From: CALZKI01 sp045124055
Lineage (GTDB): Bacteria > Bacillota > Clostridia > Lachnospirales > Lachnospiraceae
DNA length: 63,199 bases
Direction: 5' to 3'
Assembly (NCBI GenBank): GCA_045124055.1
Contig: JBGVKZ010000029.1
Location: 1-63,199 of the forward strand
Positions 25,597 to 35,076 of this stretch are shown piece by piece. Under the pieces are notes generated by a model. It ran no database searches. It was given only the letters and a program-made list of their open reading frames with translations, and was not told the DNA's origin. Each line of letters begins with the position of its first letter. Position 1 is the stretch's first letter. The position numbers and the translations under genes were made by a program.

Positions 25597-26124
25597 ATGC
25601 AAGAGAAAAATCTGACTGCCACAAAAGATAACGAAAAAATATATGAAATTTTAGAAGAACTAATGAATGGAGATAGAGAGTTTCAAATTATGATTCACGT
25701 ACCCCAGGGACAAACAGAAATTACCCCATATGCTGTACCGAATACGATTGGAATGGAAAAAAAGGAAGAAAAAAATTTAGAGAAAGATGTCACAGAAATG
25801 ATACACGAAATTGGTGTGCCAGCTCATATAAAAGGCTATCATTATTTACGTGAAGCGATTATGATGTGTGTAGAAGATGTGGAGATGTTGAATTCTATTA
25901 CAAAGATTTTGTATCCGACCATAGCAGAAAAATTTCAGACAACGCCTAGCAGGGTGGAAAGAGCGATAAGACATGCTATTGAGGTTGCGTGGTCTAGAGG
26001 AAGGATGGAAACTTTAGATGCCTTATTTGGATATACGATTAATACCGGAAAAGGCAAGCCCACCAATTCCGAATTTATTGCTTTAATTGCAGATAAAATT
26101 AAATTACGCTACAAAAGTATGTAG
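25597..26124 (+). CDS. Stand-alone Spo0A DNA-binding domain protein (no receiver)
   Basis: Protein of 175 aa. The C-terminal 110 residues match the Spo0A effector domain closely: GVPAHIKGYHYLREAIMM, TPSRVERAIRHAIEVAWSRG (recognition helix) and GKGKPTNSEFIALIADK. The N-terminal 65 residues are charged and lack the receiver fold. No phosphoacceptor Asp motif or switch Lys is visible. Full Spo0A is about 260 aa. It should bind 0A-box-like DNA independently of the phosphorelay, as a constitutive activator, competitor or dominant-negative form. Start ATG 25597 with SD TAGGAGG. No similar gene is adjacent. Confidence 0.88.
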   Translation: MQEKNLTATKDNEKIYEILEELMNGDREFQIMIHVPQGQTEITPYAVPNTIGMEKKEEKNLEKDVTEMIHEIGVPAHIKGYHYLREAIMMCVEDVEMLNSITKILYPTIAEKFQTTPSRVERAIRHAIEVAWSRGRMETLDALFGYTINTGKGKPTNSEFIALIADKIKLRYKSM

Positions 26125-26250
26125 TGATATAAGCAAAGCCATAAAAATATTTTTTACTTTAATTCCACTAGTAGATGATGTATAATTATTTTAATATAAT
26201 GATGTTACTCTGAGTTATTTTAGTAATGATTTTGTTAAATGGAGGTTAAG

Positions 26251-27699
26251 ATGAAAAATATTTTATTTGCTGCATCAGAAGGCGTACCTTTTATAAAAAC
26301 AGGCGGTTTGGCTGATGTTGTAGGTTCTTTGCCAAAATGTATTGATAAGGAAAATTTTGATGTACGTGTTATTTTGCCGAAGTATTCTTGTATGAAACAT
26401 GAAATGAAGGAAAAAATGCAATACGTGACTCATTTTTATATGGACTTTGCGTGGAGAAGTGTTTATGTGGGTATTTTAGAAGCCTATGTAGACGGAATAC
26501 ATTATTATTTTATTGATAATGAAGAATACTTTTCCGGATATAGTCCTTATAGCAGTGAAGTACTAGTGGATGTAGAAAAGTTTATTTTCTTTTCAAAGGC
26601 TGTACTTTCTTGTTTGCCGATTATTAGTTTTCGACCGGATTTAATTCATTGCCACGATTGGCAGACTGGTTTGATTCCGGTGTATTTAAAAGAAAATTTC
26701 AGTGGCTCTGAATTCTTTAGAGGGATTAAATCGGTTATGACCATTCACAACTTAAAATTCCAGGGCAGATGGTGGGATAAAGGATTTATCAGACATTTAT
26801 CCGGATTAAGTGATTGGGTATTTACTCCAGATAAGTTAGAATCTTACGGTGAAGCGAATCTATTAAAGGGCGGCCTAGTATATGCTGACGCCATTACCAC
26901 TGTGAGTCCACAGTATGCAAAAGAAATTCAGCAGATGCACTACGGAGAAGGATTGGACGGATTACTTCGTGCAAGAGACCACGATTTAAGAGGTATTTTA
27001 AACGGAATTGATTATGATGAGTTTAATCCAGATACGGATTGGCAGATTTATCAGAAATACAATGCATACAACTATAAAGAAGAAAAAATTAAAAATAAAA
27101 GAGCCCTTCAGGAACAACTTGGTCTGGCAAAGGACGATAACAAGTTTATGATTGGTATTGTTTCCAGATTGTCGGAGCAAAAGGGTCTGGATTTGATTGC
27201 CTATGTAATGGACGAATTGTGTCAGGATAATGTGCAGATTGTTGTACTTGGAACAGGGGAAGAACGTTATGAAAATATGCTCAGACATTTTGCTTGGAAA
27301 TATGGAGATAAAGTGTCTGCACAGATTTACTATTCAGAAGAAATGTCTCATAAAATTTATGCGGCATGTGATGTTTTCTTAATGCCTTCTTTATTTGAGC
27401 CATGTGGACTTAGTCAGTTGATGGCACTTCGTTATGGTACTGTGCCGATTGTTCGTGAAACAGGAGGATTAATTGATACTGTACAGCCATACAATGAATA
27501 TGAAAGCACTGGAACAGGCTTTAGTTTTAGCAATTATAATGCTCACGAAATGCTTGCAACCATTCGTTATGCAGAACATATTTATTATGATAGAAAAGAT
27601 GAATGGTTCAAAATCATTGATAGAGCTATGGCAGCAGATTTCTCTTGGCACATTTCTGCAAAGAAATATCAGGAGATGTATGATTGGTTAATAGGCTAA
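26251..27699 (+). CDS. glgA: Glycogen synthase (ADP-glucose, GT5)
   Basis: Starch/glycogen synthase of 482 aa that transfers glucose from ADP-glucose to an alpha-1,4-glucan. The substrate motif KTGGL is at 16-20. The C-terminal GT-B half has GIVSRLSEQKGLD and PSLFEPCGLSQL, followed by GTVPIVRETGGL. Start ATG 26251 with SD GGAGG at 26241-26245; an ATG ten bases upstream overlaps the SD and is rejected. No other glycogen genes are in the window. Confidence 0.94.
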   Translation: MKNILFAASEGVPFIKTGGLADVVGSLPKCIDKENFDVRVILPKYSCMKHEMKEKMQYVTHFYMDFAWRSVYVGILEAYVDGIHYYFIDNEEYFSGYSPYSSEVLVDVEKFIFFSKAVLSCLPIISFRPDLIHCHDWQTGLIPVYLKENFSGSEFFRGIKSVMTIHNLKFQGRWWDKGFIRHLSGLSDWVFTPDKLESYGEANLLKGGLVYADAITTVSPQYAKEIQQMHYGEGLDGLLRARDHDLRGILNGIDYDEFNPDTDWQIYQKYNAYNYKEEKIKNKRALQEQLGLAKDDNKFMIGIVSRLSEQKGLDLIAYVMDELCQDNVQIVVLGTGEERYENMLRHFAWKYGDKVSAQIYYSEEMSHKIYAACDVFLMPSLFEPCGLSQLMALRYGTVPIVRETGGLIDTVQPYNEYESTGTGFSFSNYNAHEMLATIRYAEHIYYDRKDEWFKIIDRAMAADFSWHISAKKYQEMYDWLIG

Positions 27700-27734
27700 A
27701 GAAAAAAGTGACTCTTTAGATTGGTGGACAGAAT

Positions 27735-29387
27735 ATGTCAGAGGAACAAAGTAATACAATATCGAAAAATAGAATAAAAGGTGGATTTGTGATGCAGGCG
27801 GGGATTTTAGCTATCGCCGGCATCATTGTCCGTATTATAGGATTATTATATAAGAGCCCCTTGAACTCGATTATCGGAGATTTGGGGGCAGGATATTATA
27901 GTACAGCTTATAATGTATATACTATAATTTTATTGATATCTTCGTACAGTATCCCATCGGCTATTGCGAAAGTTATTTCACAAAAGTTAGCTCTCAAAGA
28001 GTATAAGAATGCACAAAAGTTATTTTATGGTGCCTTAATTTATGTGATAGTGATAGGTGGAATTGCCAGTATTTTCACTTACATTTTTGCCCCTTTATTA
28101 GCAAAGGGACAAGCTGCCACAGTACTGAAAGTTTTTGTGCCGACAATTTTCTTTTCAGGGCTTTTGGGGGTTTTTCGAGGATATTTCCAGGCGAGAAAAA
28201 ATATGGTTCCAACCAGTATTTCACAGATTTTAGAGCAGATTGCCAATGCAGTTGTGAGTTTGCTTGCTGCATTTTTATTTATGGAATTTCTGGCAAACTC
28301 TGATGAAGTAAGCCAGGCGGTTTTTGGAGCTATGGGTAGTGCTCTTGGAACTGGAATTGGAGTTCTTATTGGACTTGTTTTTATGTTGGGAATTTATTTT
28401 AAAAATAGGAAACAATTCCAAAAGGATATAGCACAGGATACGACGCAAAAGGTAGATTCTTATAAAATGATTTTTCAAACGATTTTTTGCGTAGTAACCC
28501 CATTTTTGTTAAGTACGTTTATTTATAACTGTTCCACAGTAATTAATATGACTATTTATCAGAATGTTATGATGAATGTCAAAAACTTATCTGAGACAGT
28601 TACCATTACTATGTATGGTATTTTTGCCTATAAGGCTGTAACGGTTGCCAACATACCGATTGCAATGAGTTCTGCAATGAGCTCTGCAATGCTTCCAAAT
28701 GTGGCATCTTCCTACATTAAAGGAGAGGTCGAAAGTACGAGAAGACAGGTAGATAAGGCGTTAAATGTGACAATGCTAATTGCAGTTCCGTCGGCGGTGG
28801 GACTTTTGGTTTTGGCAAAACCGGTTATGCAAATCCTATTTTATCAGCCGGAATCTTTAGACCTGGCAGCAAAACTCCTTGGGGCGATTGCTATTACCGT
28901 TGTGTTTTACAGTTTATCCACTGTCACAAATGCGGTATTACAGGGAATTGGTAAGGTAAATATTCCAGTGATTCATGCGGCGATTTCCGTTGGAATTCAG
29001 GTGGTAGTACTGGTAGTGCTTTTGATGTTTACCGATTTGGATTTATATGCACTTGCAATAGCAATGATTCTATATTCTTTGTGTATGTGCATCTTGAATC
29101 AGATTGCTGTGAGAAAGTATTTGGGTTACAAATTAAAGATTAAAAAAGCTTTTGTAATGCCTTTGGTAGCGTCTATGATTATGGGTGTTGTAGCGGCAGC
29201 AGTATATCACGGAATATACTATTTTGTTAGAAGCAATGCGATTTCTTTAATTGTTTCTGTTGTAGTGGCTGTTCTTGTGTATTTTATAGCGATTATAAAA
29301 TGTAAGGTGATTACAGAGGAGGAACTTCGCAGTTTCCCAAAAGGAAATTTGATTGTAAAAGTTGCAAAGAAAATACATTTGTTATAA
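27735..29387 (+). CDS. Polysaccharide flippase (MurJ/SpoVB-type MOP superfamily)
   Basis: Membrane protein of 550 aa with about 14 hydrophobic segments. The N terminus GGFVMQAGILAIAGIIVRIIG, the SPLNSIIGDLGAGYYSTAYN loop and the GVFRGYFQARKNM motif resemble the Gram-positive SpoVB/YtgP group. YtgP is the Bacillus lipid II flippase. It may serve as MurJ here, though a second family member sits at 44428. It lies 35 bp after glgA on the same strand and ends in a terminator. Confidence 0.85.
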   Translation: MSEEQSNTISKNRIKGGFVMQAGILAIAGIIVRIIGLLYKSPLNSIIGDLGAGYYSTAYNVYTIILLISSYSIPSAIAKVISQKLALKEYKNAQKLFYGALIYVIVIGGIASIFTYIFAPLLAKGQAATVLKVFVPTIFFSGLLGVFRGYFQARKNMVPTSISQILEQIANAVVSLLAAFLFMEFLANSDEVSQAVFGAMGSALGTGIGVLIGLVFMLGIYFKNRKQFQKDIAQDTTQKVDSYKMIFQTIFCVVTPFLLSTFIYNCSTVINMTIYQNVMMNVKNLSETVTITMYGIFAYKAVTVANIPIAMSSAMSSAMLPNVASSYIKGEVESTRRQVDKALNVTMLIAVPSAVGLLVLAKPVMQILFYQPESLDLAAKLLGAIAITVVFYSLSTVTNAVLQGIGKVNIPVIHAAISVGIQVVVLVVLLMFTDLDLYALAIAMILYSLCMCILNQIAVRKYLGYKLKIKKAFVMPLVASMIMGVVAAAVYHGIYYFVRSNAISLIVSVVVAVLVYFIAIIKCKVITEEELRSFPKGNLIVKVAKKIHLL

Positions 29388-29418
29388 AAAAGTAGCACTT
29401 AAAAAGTGCTACTTTTTT
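29388..29418. terminator. Bidirectional terminator (flippase / rqcH)
   Basis: AAAAAGTAGCACTT-aaaa-AGTGCTACTTTTTT is a perfect stem with T-runs on both strands. Confidence 0.85.
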
Positions 29419-29420
29419 AG

Positions 29421-31166
29421 TTAATCATTCACCGGTTTGATTCCATCAATTTTTGAATCTATCATCATAGAATAGTTGGTGTGATAAATTACAAAGCCAG
29501 GTTTTGCACCTGCTGGTTTTTTAACATGCTTTTTCTGAATATAATCAATTTCAACTTTATCCTGGTCCTTACCCTTAGAATAGTAGGCTGCCAGTCTTGC
29601 GGCTTCTTCAAAAGTACGGTCAGGCAAATCTTCATTATTCGATTTTACGATGACATGGGAGCCGGGAGTACCTTTGGCGTGAAACCACCAATCGTTGCCG
29701 GTAGCCAATTTGAAAGTGAGTTCTTCATTTTGAAAATTATTTTTTCCAACATATATATGATATCCATCACTACTTATATAATGGAAAGGCTTACTGGTGA
29801 TTTTTTCTTTTTTATTCTGTTTTGATTGATATTTTTTCTTCAGATAACCACATTGTTCCATTTCCAAACGGATTTGTACCAAATCTTCTTCTAAAAGAGC
29901 AATATCTAATGAAGAGAGAATGGTTTCCAGATGGTCAATCTCTTCTTTGACTTGAAGCGTTAATTCCGATAGAGCTTCATAAGTACGTTTTAGCTTATTA
30001 TATTTCTCAAAATATTTTTTTGCATTCTCCATTGGCGTAAGGGTCGGGTCTAAAGGAATGACGATGTCTTCGCCGGTATAGTAATTATTGGCAGTAAATT
30101 CTTTACTTCCCAAAGCTACGGAATATCCGTAAGTATTGATAAGCTCCCCATATACTTTGTATTTTTCACGCTTTTTTGTATCTTCCATCTGTTTTAATTG
30201 TAAATCATACTTTTTGATATCTTTTTCCAAAGTATTTTGAACCACTTTACGAAGGTCGATAGATTTCTGACGAATGCGTGTAATTTTATTTTTCGTAGAA
30301 TAGTAAGCCTCTAATAAAGAAGAAATACTTTTGAAATCCTTTTTATCACAATGGTTATAAGTGGAAAGTGGAAGAACACTAAATTCCATAGGCATACCAT
30401 TTTGGAAATAAATACAAGGAGAGAAGTTTTCTGTTTTTACCAGAGTAATTATCTGGGAAAAGGCATCAAATAAAGCCAATTTCTGAGCATCGGATAATAC
30501 ATTTGCAGGTAAATCACTGTCAACGCCTGCACGGTTAGATATTTCCTGAGCAATAGTTGGTGAAAAACCGGTAAAAGAGGTATAAAGTGCCTTAAATACA
30601 GGGGTACTTTTGGAGAAAATTTCTGAAAAGGCGGTAAAATCCGTAGAAAGAGGATTTTTCTTCTCCATAGTATCAGGGATAAAATATTCCCGACCAGGCA
30701 AGACTTCACGCACGGAACTGACCATTCCGGAAATGTGCTTAATACTATCAATAATTTTTTGGTTACTATCACAGAAAATGATATTGCTGTGTTTCCCCAT
30801 AAGTTCTATAATCAAAGTCTTTCTGCATAAGTCACCAAGTTCGTCCAGATGTTCTATATCCAGGCAAACAATTCGCTCCAAAGAGGGTTGTCTGATTCCG
30901 ACAATACGTCCATTTTGCAAATGTTTTCTTAAAAGCATACAAAAATTGGGTGCAGTCATAGGACTTGGTTTATTTTCATCACAAAAATACATAAGTGGCA
31001 AAGAAGCATCGGCTGATAAAAAGAGTCTGTATGTGCCACTTTCTGCTTTTAATGTAAGAATTAATTCATCTTTTTCCGGCTGGGCAATTTTATAAATTCT
31101 GCTGTTTAATATTTTGTCTTGGCATTCTTTTGTTAGTGAAGCGATTGTAATTCCGTCAAAAGCCAT
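29421..31166 (-). CDS. rqcH: RqcH, NFACT-family ribosome quality control protein
   Basis: Protein of 581 aa. The NFACT-N domain starts MAFDGITIASL, with RIYKIAQPEKDEL and a later LIIELMGKHSNIIF. A long coiled coil spans about 290-440. The NFACT-R domain has YHIYVGKNN and FHAKGTPGSHVIV, which place the conserved segment near 490-510. RqcH binds split 50S subunits carrying peptidyl-tRNA and adds C-terminal Ala tails to stalled peptides. This complements the smpB/ssrA rescue genes at 60.5-61.4 kb. Monocistronic. Confidence 0.9.
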   Translation of the reverse strand: MAFDGITIASLTKECQDKILNSRIYKIAQPEKDELILTLKAESGTYRLFLSADASLPLMYFCDENKPSPMTAPNFCMLLRKHLQNGRIVGIRQPSLERIVCLDIEHLDELGDLCRKTLIIELMGKHSNIIFCDSNQKIIDSIKHISGMVSSVREVLPGREYFIPDTMEKKNPLSTDFTAFSEIFSKSTPVFKALYTSFTGFSPTIAQEISNRAGVDSDLPANVLSDAQKLALFDAFSQIITLVKTENFSPCIYFQNGMPMEFSVLPLSTYNHCDKKDFKSISSLLEAYYSTKNKITRIRQKSIDLRKVVQNTLEKDIKKYDLQLKQMEDTKKREKYKVYGELINTYGYSVALGSKEFTANNYYTGEDIVIPLDPTLTPMENAKKYFEKYNKLKRTYEALSELTLQVKEEIDHLETILSSLDIALLEEDLVQIRLEMEQCGYLKKKYQSKQNKKEKITSKPFHYISSDGYHIYVGKNNFQNEELTFKLATGNDWWFHAKGTPGSHVIVKSNNEDLPDRTFEEAARLAAYYSKGKDQDKVEIDYIQKKHVKKPAGAKPGFVIYHTNYSMMIDSKIDGIKPVND

Positions 31167-31241
31167 AGTTTGATTCCTACCTTTCTATCTCTTTCAATAC
31201 TATAACAGATGAAAAGAAAATTGCAAAGTGCAAGGCAAGTC

Positions 31242-31270
31242 TTGACGGAAAGAGCTATCCCAATTATAAT
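31242..31270 (+). promoter_or_regulatory. Promoter of yicC-gmk-rpoZ operon
   Basis: TTGACG (31242-31247), 17 bp, TATAAT (31265-31270). Confidence 0.8.
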
Positions 31271-31339
31271 TAAATGGAGTACGCAACATAGATTTGTGAT
31301 AGTGGGTTGCGACTACAATACATTCAGAGGAAAAGTGTT

Positions 31340-32218
31340 ATGATTAAAAGTATGACAGGCTTTGGCAGATGTGAAGTAGCCGAGAATAACAGAAAATTTA
31401 CAGTAGAGATGAAATCAGTTAATCATAGATATCTTGATGTAAATATGAAGATGCCCAAAAAATTGAATTTTTTTGAGTCATCGATTCGTAATGAATTGAA
31501 AAATTATATTCAGCGAGGAAAAGTCGATATTTTCATTAGTTATGAAGATTTTTCAGAGACCAATGTTTGTATCAAATACAATAAAAATATTGCTGCTGAA
31601 TATAAGGCATATCTGGACCAGATGGCAGAAGATTTTGGAATTGATAATGATATCAGAGTTTCCACATTATCCAGATATCCTGAAGTGTTTACAATGGAAG
31701 ATGCGGATGCAGACGAAGAAGAATTGTGGAAAGAATTAAAACAGGCAATTTGTGGTGCGGCGGAAGCCTTTGTAGAGACCAGAATCAAAGAAGGCGAGAA
31801 TTTAAAGAATGATTTGATTCAAAAATTAGATGGTATGTTAGTGCATGTAGACTATATTACCGAACGTTCTCCAGAGATTATTACAGAGTACAAGAAGAAA
31901 CTGGAAGAAAAGGTAAAAGACCTTTTGGAAGATACAAAAGTTGACGAAGGCAGACTTTTGACAGAAGTAACTATTTTTGCAGATAAGGTTTGTGTTGATG
32001 AAGAATTAGTTCGTCTTAGAAGCCATATTGAAGCGACAAGAAGTGCTTTGGTGGAAGGTGGCAGTATCGGTAGAAAATTAGACTTCATTGCACAGGAAAT
32101 GAATCGTGAAGCCAACACAATTTTATCAAAAGCCAACGACTTAGAAATTTCTAACAGAGCCATTGAACTTAAAACAGAAATCGAAAAAGTACGTGAACAG
32201 ATTCAGAACATCGAATAA
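31340..32218 (+). CDS. YicC family endoribonuclease-like protein
   Basis: Protein of 292 aa. The N terminus MIKSMTGFGR and C terminus with GRKLDFIAQEMNREANTILSK and ELKTEIEKVREQIQNIE (each family-diagnostic) identify YicC/YloC. E. coli YicC is reported to have RNase activity on a small RNA. Start ATG 31340 with SD AGAGG; the longer frame lacks an SD. First gene of yicC-gmk-rpoZ. The small remA (DUF370) gene often found between yicC and gmk is absent here. Confidence 0.9.
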   Translation: MIKSMTGFGRCEVAENNRKFTVEMKSVNHRYLDVNMKMPKKLNFFESSIRNELKNYIQRGKVDIFISYEDFSETNVCIKYNKNIAAEYKAYLDQMAEDFGIDNDIRVSTLSRYPEVFTMEDADADEEELWKELKQAICGAAEAFVETRIKEGENLKNDLIQKLDGMLVHVDYITERSPEIITEYKKKLEEKVKDLLEDTKVDEGRLLTEVTIFADKVCVDEELVRLRSHIEATRSALVEGGSIGRKLDFIAQEMNREANTILSKANDLEISNRAIELKTEIEKVREQIQNIE

Positions 32219-32237
32219 TAATCCAGAGGTAGAGAAT

Positions 32238-32879
32238 ATGTTGAATGAACGTGGTATACTAATTGTTGTTTCGGGTTTTTCCGGTGCTGGAAAAGGCACA
32301 GTTATGAAGCGTTTGATGGAAAAGTATCACGATGCTTATGCACTTTCTGTTTCGATGACCACAAGGCAGGCAAGAGAAGGGGAAGTAGACGGGCAGCATT
32401 ATTTCTTTGTAAGCCGTGAACAATTTGAAAAAAATATTGAAAAAGACGGTTTTATTGAACACGCCCAGTATTGTGGTAATTACTATGGTACACCAAAAGC
32501 ATATGTAGAAAAAATGCTTGGTGAAGGCAAAAATGTTATTTTGGAAATTGAAATTCAGGGTGCATTACTTGTGAAAGAAAAATTTCCGGAAACCTTACTT
32601 TTGTTTGTAACACCGCCAAGTGCCGTAGAACTGAAAAAACGTTTAGTTGGAAGAAATACGGAAACAATGGAACAAATTGAAGCAAGATTGAAAAGAGCCA
32701 TTGAAGAAGCACCAATTATGGATAAATATGACTACATCGTTGTGAATGATGAAGTTGAAAACTGTGTAGATAAAATACACGAGCTGGTTGATGCAGCTAG
32801 ACACAGCACAGTCAGAAATCGTGAATTTATAGAAAGAATGAAAAAAGAGTTAGTAGAACTCTCAGGAGGAGAAGAATAA
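32238..32879 (+). CDS. gmk: Guanylate kinase
   Basis: Enzyme of 213 aa that phosphorylates GMP to GDP with ATP. P-loop GFSGAGKGT at 13-21, TTRQAREGEVDGQHYFF (GMP binding) and a lid with KRLVGRNTE. Start ATG 32238 with SD AGAGG lies 19 bp after yicC. The longer frame overlaps yicC and is rejected. The stop overlaps the rpoZ start by one base (TAATG), so the two are translationally coupled. Confidence 0.95.
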   Translation: MLNERGILIVVSGFSGAGKGTVMKRLMEKYHDAYALSVSMTTRQAREGEVDGQHYFFVSREQFEKNIEKDGFIEHAQYCGNYYGTPKAYVEKMLGEGKNVILEIEIQGALLVKEKFPETLLLFVTPPSAVELKKRLVGRNTETMEQIEARLKRAIEEAPIMDKYDYIVVNDEVENCVDKIHELVDAARHSTVRNREFIERMKKELVELSGGEE

Positions 32880-33112
32880 TGTTACACCCATCATATTCAG
32901 ATTTAATGAAAGTAGTAAATAGTGAAGTTGAACCAGGCGAAGCCCCAGTAGTAAACAGCAGATATTCTATTGTAATGGCTACAAGTCGCAGAGCAAGACA
33001 GATTGTTGCAGGTGACGAACCTTTAGTAACTACAAAAAGCAATAAGCCATTATCTGTTGCGGTAGAAGAATTAAACCAAGGAAAAATTAAAATCTTAAGT
33101 GACGAAGAATAA
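32879..33112 (+). CDS. rpoZ: RNA polymerase omega subunit
   Basis: Small subunit of 77 aa that helps RNA polymerase assembly. NSRYSIVMATSRRARQIV contains the conserved R-x-A-R-Q-I core, and the tail KPLSVAVEELNQGKI is typical. It overlaps the gmk stop by 1 bp. The gmk-rpoZ pairing is conserved in Firmicutes. A terminator follows. Confidence 0.93.
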   Translation: MLHPSYSDLMKVVNSEVEPGEAPVVNSRYSIVMATSRRARQIVAGDEPLVTTKSNKPLSVAVEELNQGKIKILSDEE

Positions 33113-33119
33113 AAAAACA

Positions 33120-33158
33120 GGGACTATTGCAGTAGTTTCATTGCAAGAGTCCTTTTTT
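33120..33158 (+). terminator. Terminator of rpoZ
   Basis: GGACTATTGCA pairs with TGCAAGAGTCC and is followed by TTTTTT. Confidence 0.85.
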
Positions 33159-33209
33159 GCTATATAAATGAAAATTGTGTAGTAAAATTGTTCCAATAGA
33201 GAGGATATT

Positions 33210-34547
33210 ATGAAAATTTTATTTGTTTCACTAGGCTGTGATAAAAACCTTGTGGATACAGAGGTAATGCTTGGTCTTTTGGCAGAAAAAGGCTATACCT
33301 TTACAGACGATGAAGAACAGGCGGATATCGTAGTAGTAAATACCTGCTGTTTTATTGGTGATGCCAAAGAAGAAAGTATCCAGAACATTTTATCTATGGC
33401 AAAAAGAAAAGAAAGCGGACAATTAAAAGCATTGATAGTCAGTGGTTGTCTGGCTCAAAGATATCAGGAAGAAATTTTAAAGGAAATTCCAGAGGTAGAT
33501 GCAATTTTAGGGACCACAGCAATCGATGAAATTGTAGATACTGTAGAAAAGGTTTTAGAAAAGAAACCGGAAAATCATATCGAAGATATCAATAAAGCCG
33601 TGGTACACGGCAAAAAACGTATTGTAACTACCGGCGGACATTTTGCATATTTAAAAATTGCGGAAGGCTGTAATAAGCATTGTACTTATTGCATTATTCC
33701 AAAGGTTCGTGGAAATTATCGAAGTGTACCATTAGAAAGTCTTATAAAAGAGGCAAAGACTTTGGTGGAAAATGGAGCAAAAGAATTGATTTTAGTTGCT
33801 CAGGAAACCACTATGTACGGCATCGATTTATATGGGAAAAAAAGTTTACCGCTTTTACTCAGGGAATTGGCCAAAATTGAAGATTTGAAATTTATACGTA
33901 TTTTGTATTGTTATCCAGAGGAAATGGATGATGAACTTATTGAAACCATAAAAGAGGAAGATAAGGTCTGCAAATATCTGGATATTCCAATTCAGCACGC
34001 ATGCAATCGGATTTTAGGAAGAATGGGTAGAAAAACTACAAAGGAAGAACTGATTGCTACCATTGAAAAGCTGCGTCAGCGTATTCCGGAAATTTGCTTA
34101 AGAACTACTTTAATTACCGGGTTCCCTGGAGAAACTAAGAAAGAACATCAGGAACTGATGGAATTTGTAGAACAGATGCGTTTTGATAGGTTAGGGGTTT
34201 TTACTTACTCAAGAGAAGAAGACACCCCGGCAGCAACGATGAAAAACCAGGTTCCAGAATTTGTAAAGAAACACAGACAAAAATGCTTGATGCAGTTACA
34301 ACAAAAAATTGCTTTTGAAAAAGCAGAAGAAACGGTGGGTAAAACGCTGTCTGTTTTGATTGAAGGGGCACTTCCAGAAGAAAATGTATATGTAGGAAGA
34401 AGCTACAAAGATGCACCAAATGTAGATGGATATGTGTTTGTGAATGCAGATAGAAGCTTAATGACAGGCGATTTCGTATCTGTAAAAATTACAAGTTCCA
34501 ACCAATATGATTTAATAGGAGAGATTGAAGATGAATTTACCAAATAA
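33210..34547 (+). CDS. rimO: Ribosomal protein S12 methylthiotransferase RimO
   Basis: Radical SAM methylthiotransferase of 445 aa that modifies an Asp of ribosomal protein S12. The N-terminal UPF0004 domain carries cluster cysteines C10, C46 and C80. The radical SAM motif C154-x3-C158-x2-C161 (EGCNKHCTYC) is present, and a C-terminal TRAM domain ends YDLIGEIEDE. SLGCDKNLVDTE at the start distinguishes RimO from MiaB. The 3' end overlaps pgsA by 17 bp. Confidence 0.94.
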   Translation: MKILFVSLGCDKNLVDTEVMLGLLAEKGYTFTDDEEQADIVVVNTCCFIGDAKEESIQNILSMAKRKESGQLKALIVSGCLAQRYQEEILKEIPEVDAILGTTAIDEIVDTVEKVLEKKPENHIEDINKAVVHGKKRIVTTGGHFAYLKIAEGCNKHCTYCIIPKVRGNYRSVPLESLIKEAKTLVENGAKELILVAQETTMYGIDLYGKKSLPLLLRELAKIEDLKFIRILYCYPEEMDDELIETIKEEDKVCKYLDIPIQHACNRILGRMGRKTTKEELIATIEKLRQRIPEICLRTTLITGFPGETKKEHQELMEFVEQMRFDRLGVFTYSREEDTPAATMKNQVPEFVKKHRQKCLMQLQQKIAFEKAEETVGKTLSVLIEGALPEENVYVGRSYKDAPNVDGYVFVNADRSLMTGDFVSVKITSSNQYDLIGEIEDEFTK

Positions 34548-35067
34548 ATTAACAACTTTTCGAGTAATTTTAATACCATTTTTTGTATTCTTTTTGTTGA
34601 CTGACCATGTAGGACAGTGGGGCAAATGGATTGCACTTGCTATTTTCATTATAGCAAGTTTGACAGATTTTTTAGATGGTTATCTTGCAAGAAAATATAA
34701 CTTAGTTACCAATTTCGGGAAATTTATGGACCCACTCGCAGATAAATTATTAGTATGTTCAGCAATGATTTGTTTAATCGAAAAAGGGGCTATTCCATCA
34801 TGGATTGTTACTATTATTATTGCCAGAGAATTTATTATCAGTGGTTTCCGATTGATTGCATCAGATAATGGTGTAGTTATTGCAGCCAGTTATTGGGGGA
34901 AATTCAAAACAACATTCCAGATGCTTATGATTTGTCTTATGATTGCAGATATTAAGCAGCTTGCAATCGTAACAACTATCGTTATGTATATTGCATTAGC
35001 TTTGACAATTATTTCTCTAGTCGATTATCTTGTAAAGAATAAAGAGGTTATGAAAGATAATAAATAA
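34531..35067 (+). CDS. pgsA: CDP-diacylglycerol-glycerol-3-phosphate phosphatidyltransferase
   Basis: Membrane enzyme of 178 aa for phosphatidylglycerol synthesis. CDP-alcohol phosphotransferase motif D49-G-x2-A-R54-x8-G63-x3-D67-x3-D71 (DGYLAR, GKFMDPLAD) is complete. About five or six membrane segments. Start ATG 34531 with SD TAGGAG inside rimO; a TTG two codons earlier is less likely. cinA starts 9 bp after the stop, a common pgsA-cinA-recA order in Firmicutes. Confidence 0.93.
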   Translation: MNLPNKLTTFRVILIPFFVFFLLTDHVGQWGKWIALAIFIIASLTDFLDGYLARKYNLVTNFGKFMDPLADKLLVCSAMICLIEKGAIPSWIVTIIIAREFIISGFRLIASDNGVVIAASYWGKFKTTFQMLMICLMIADIKQLAIVTTIVMYIALALTIISLVDYLVKNKEVMKDNK

Positions 35068-35076
35068 GGATAGCTG

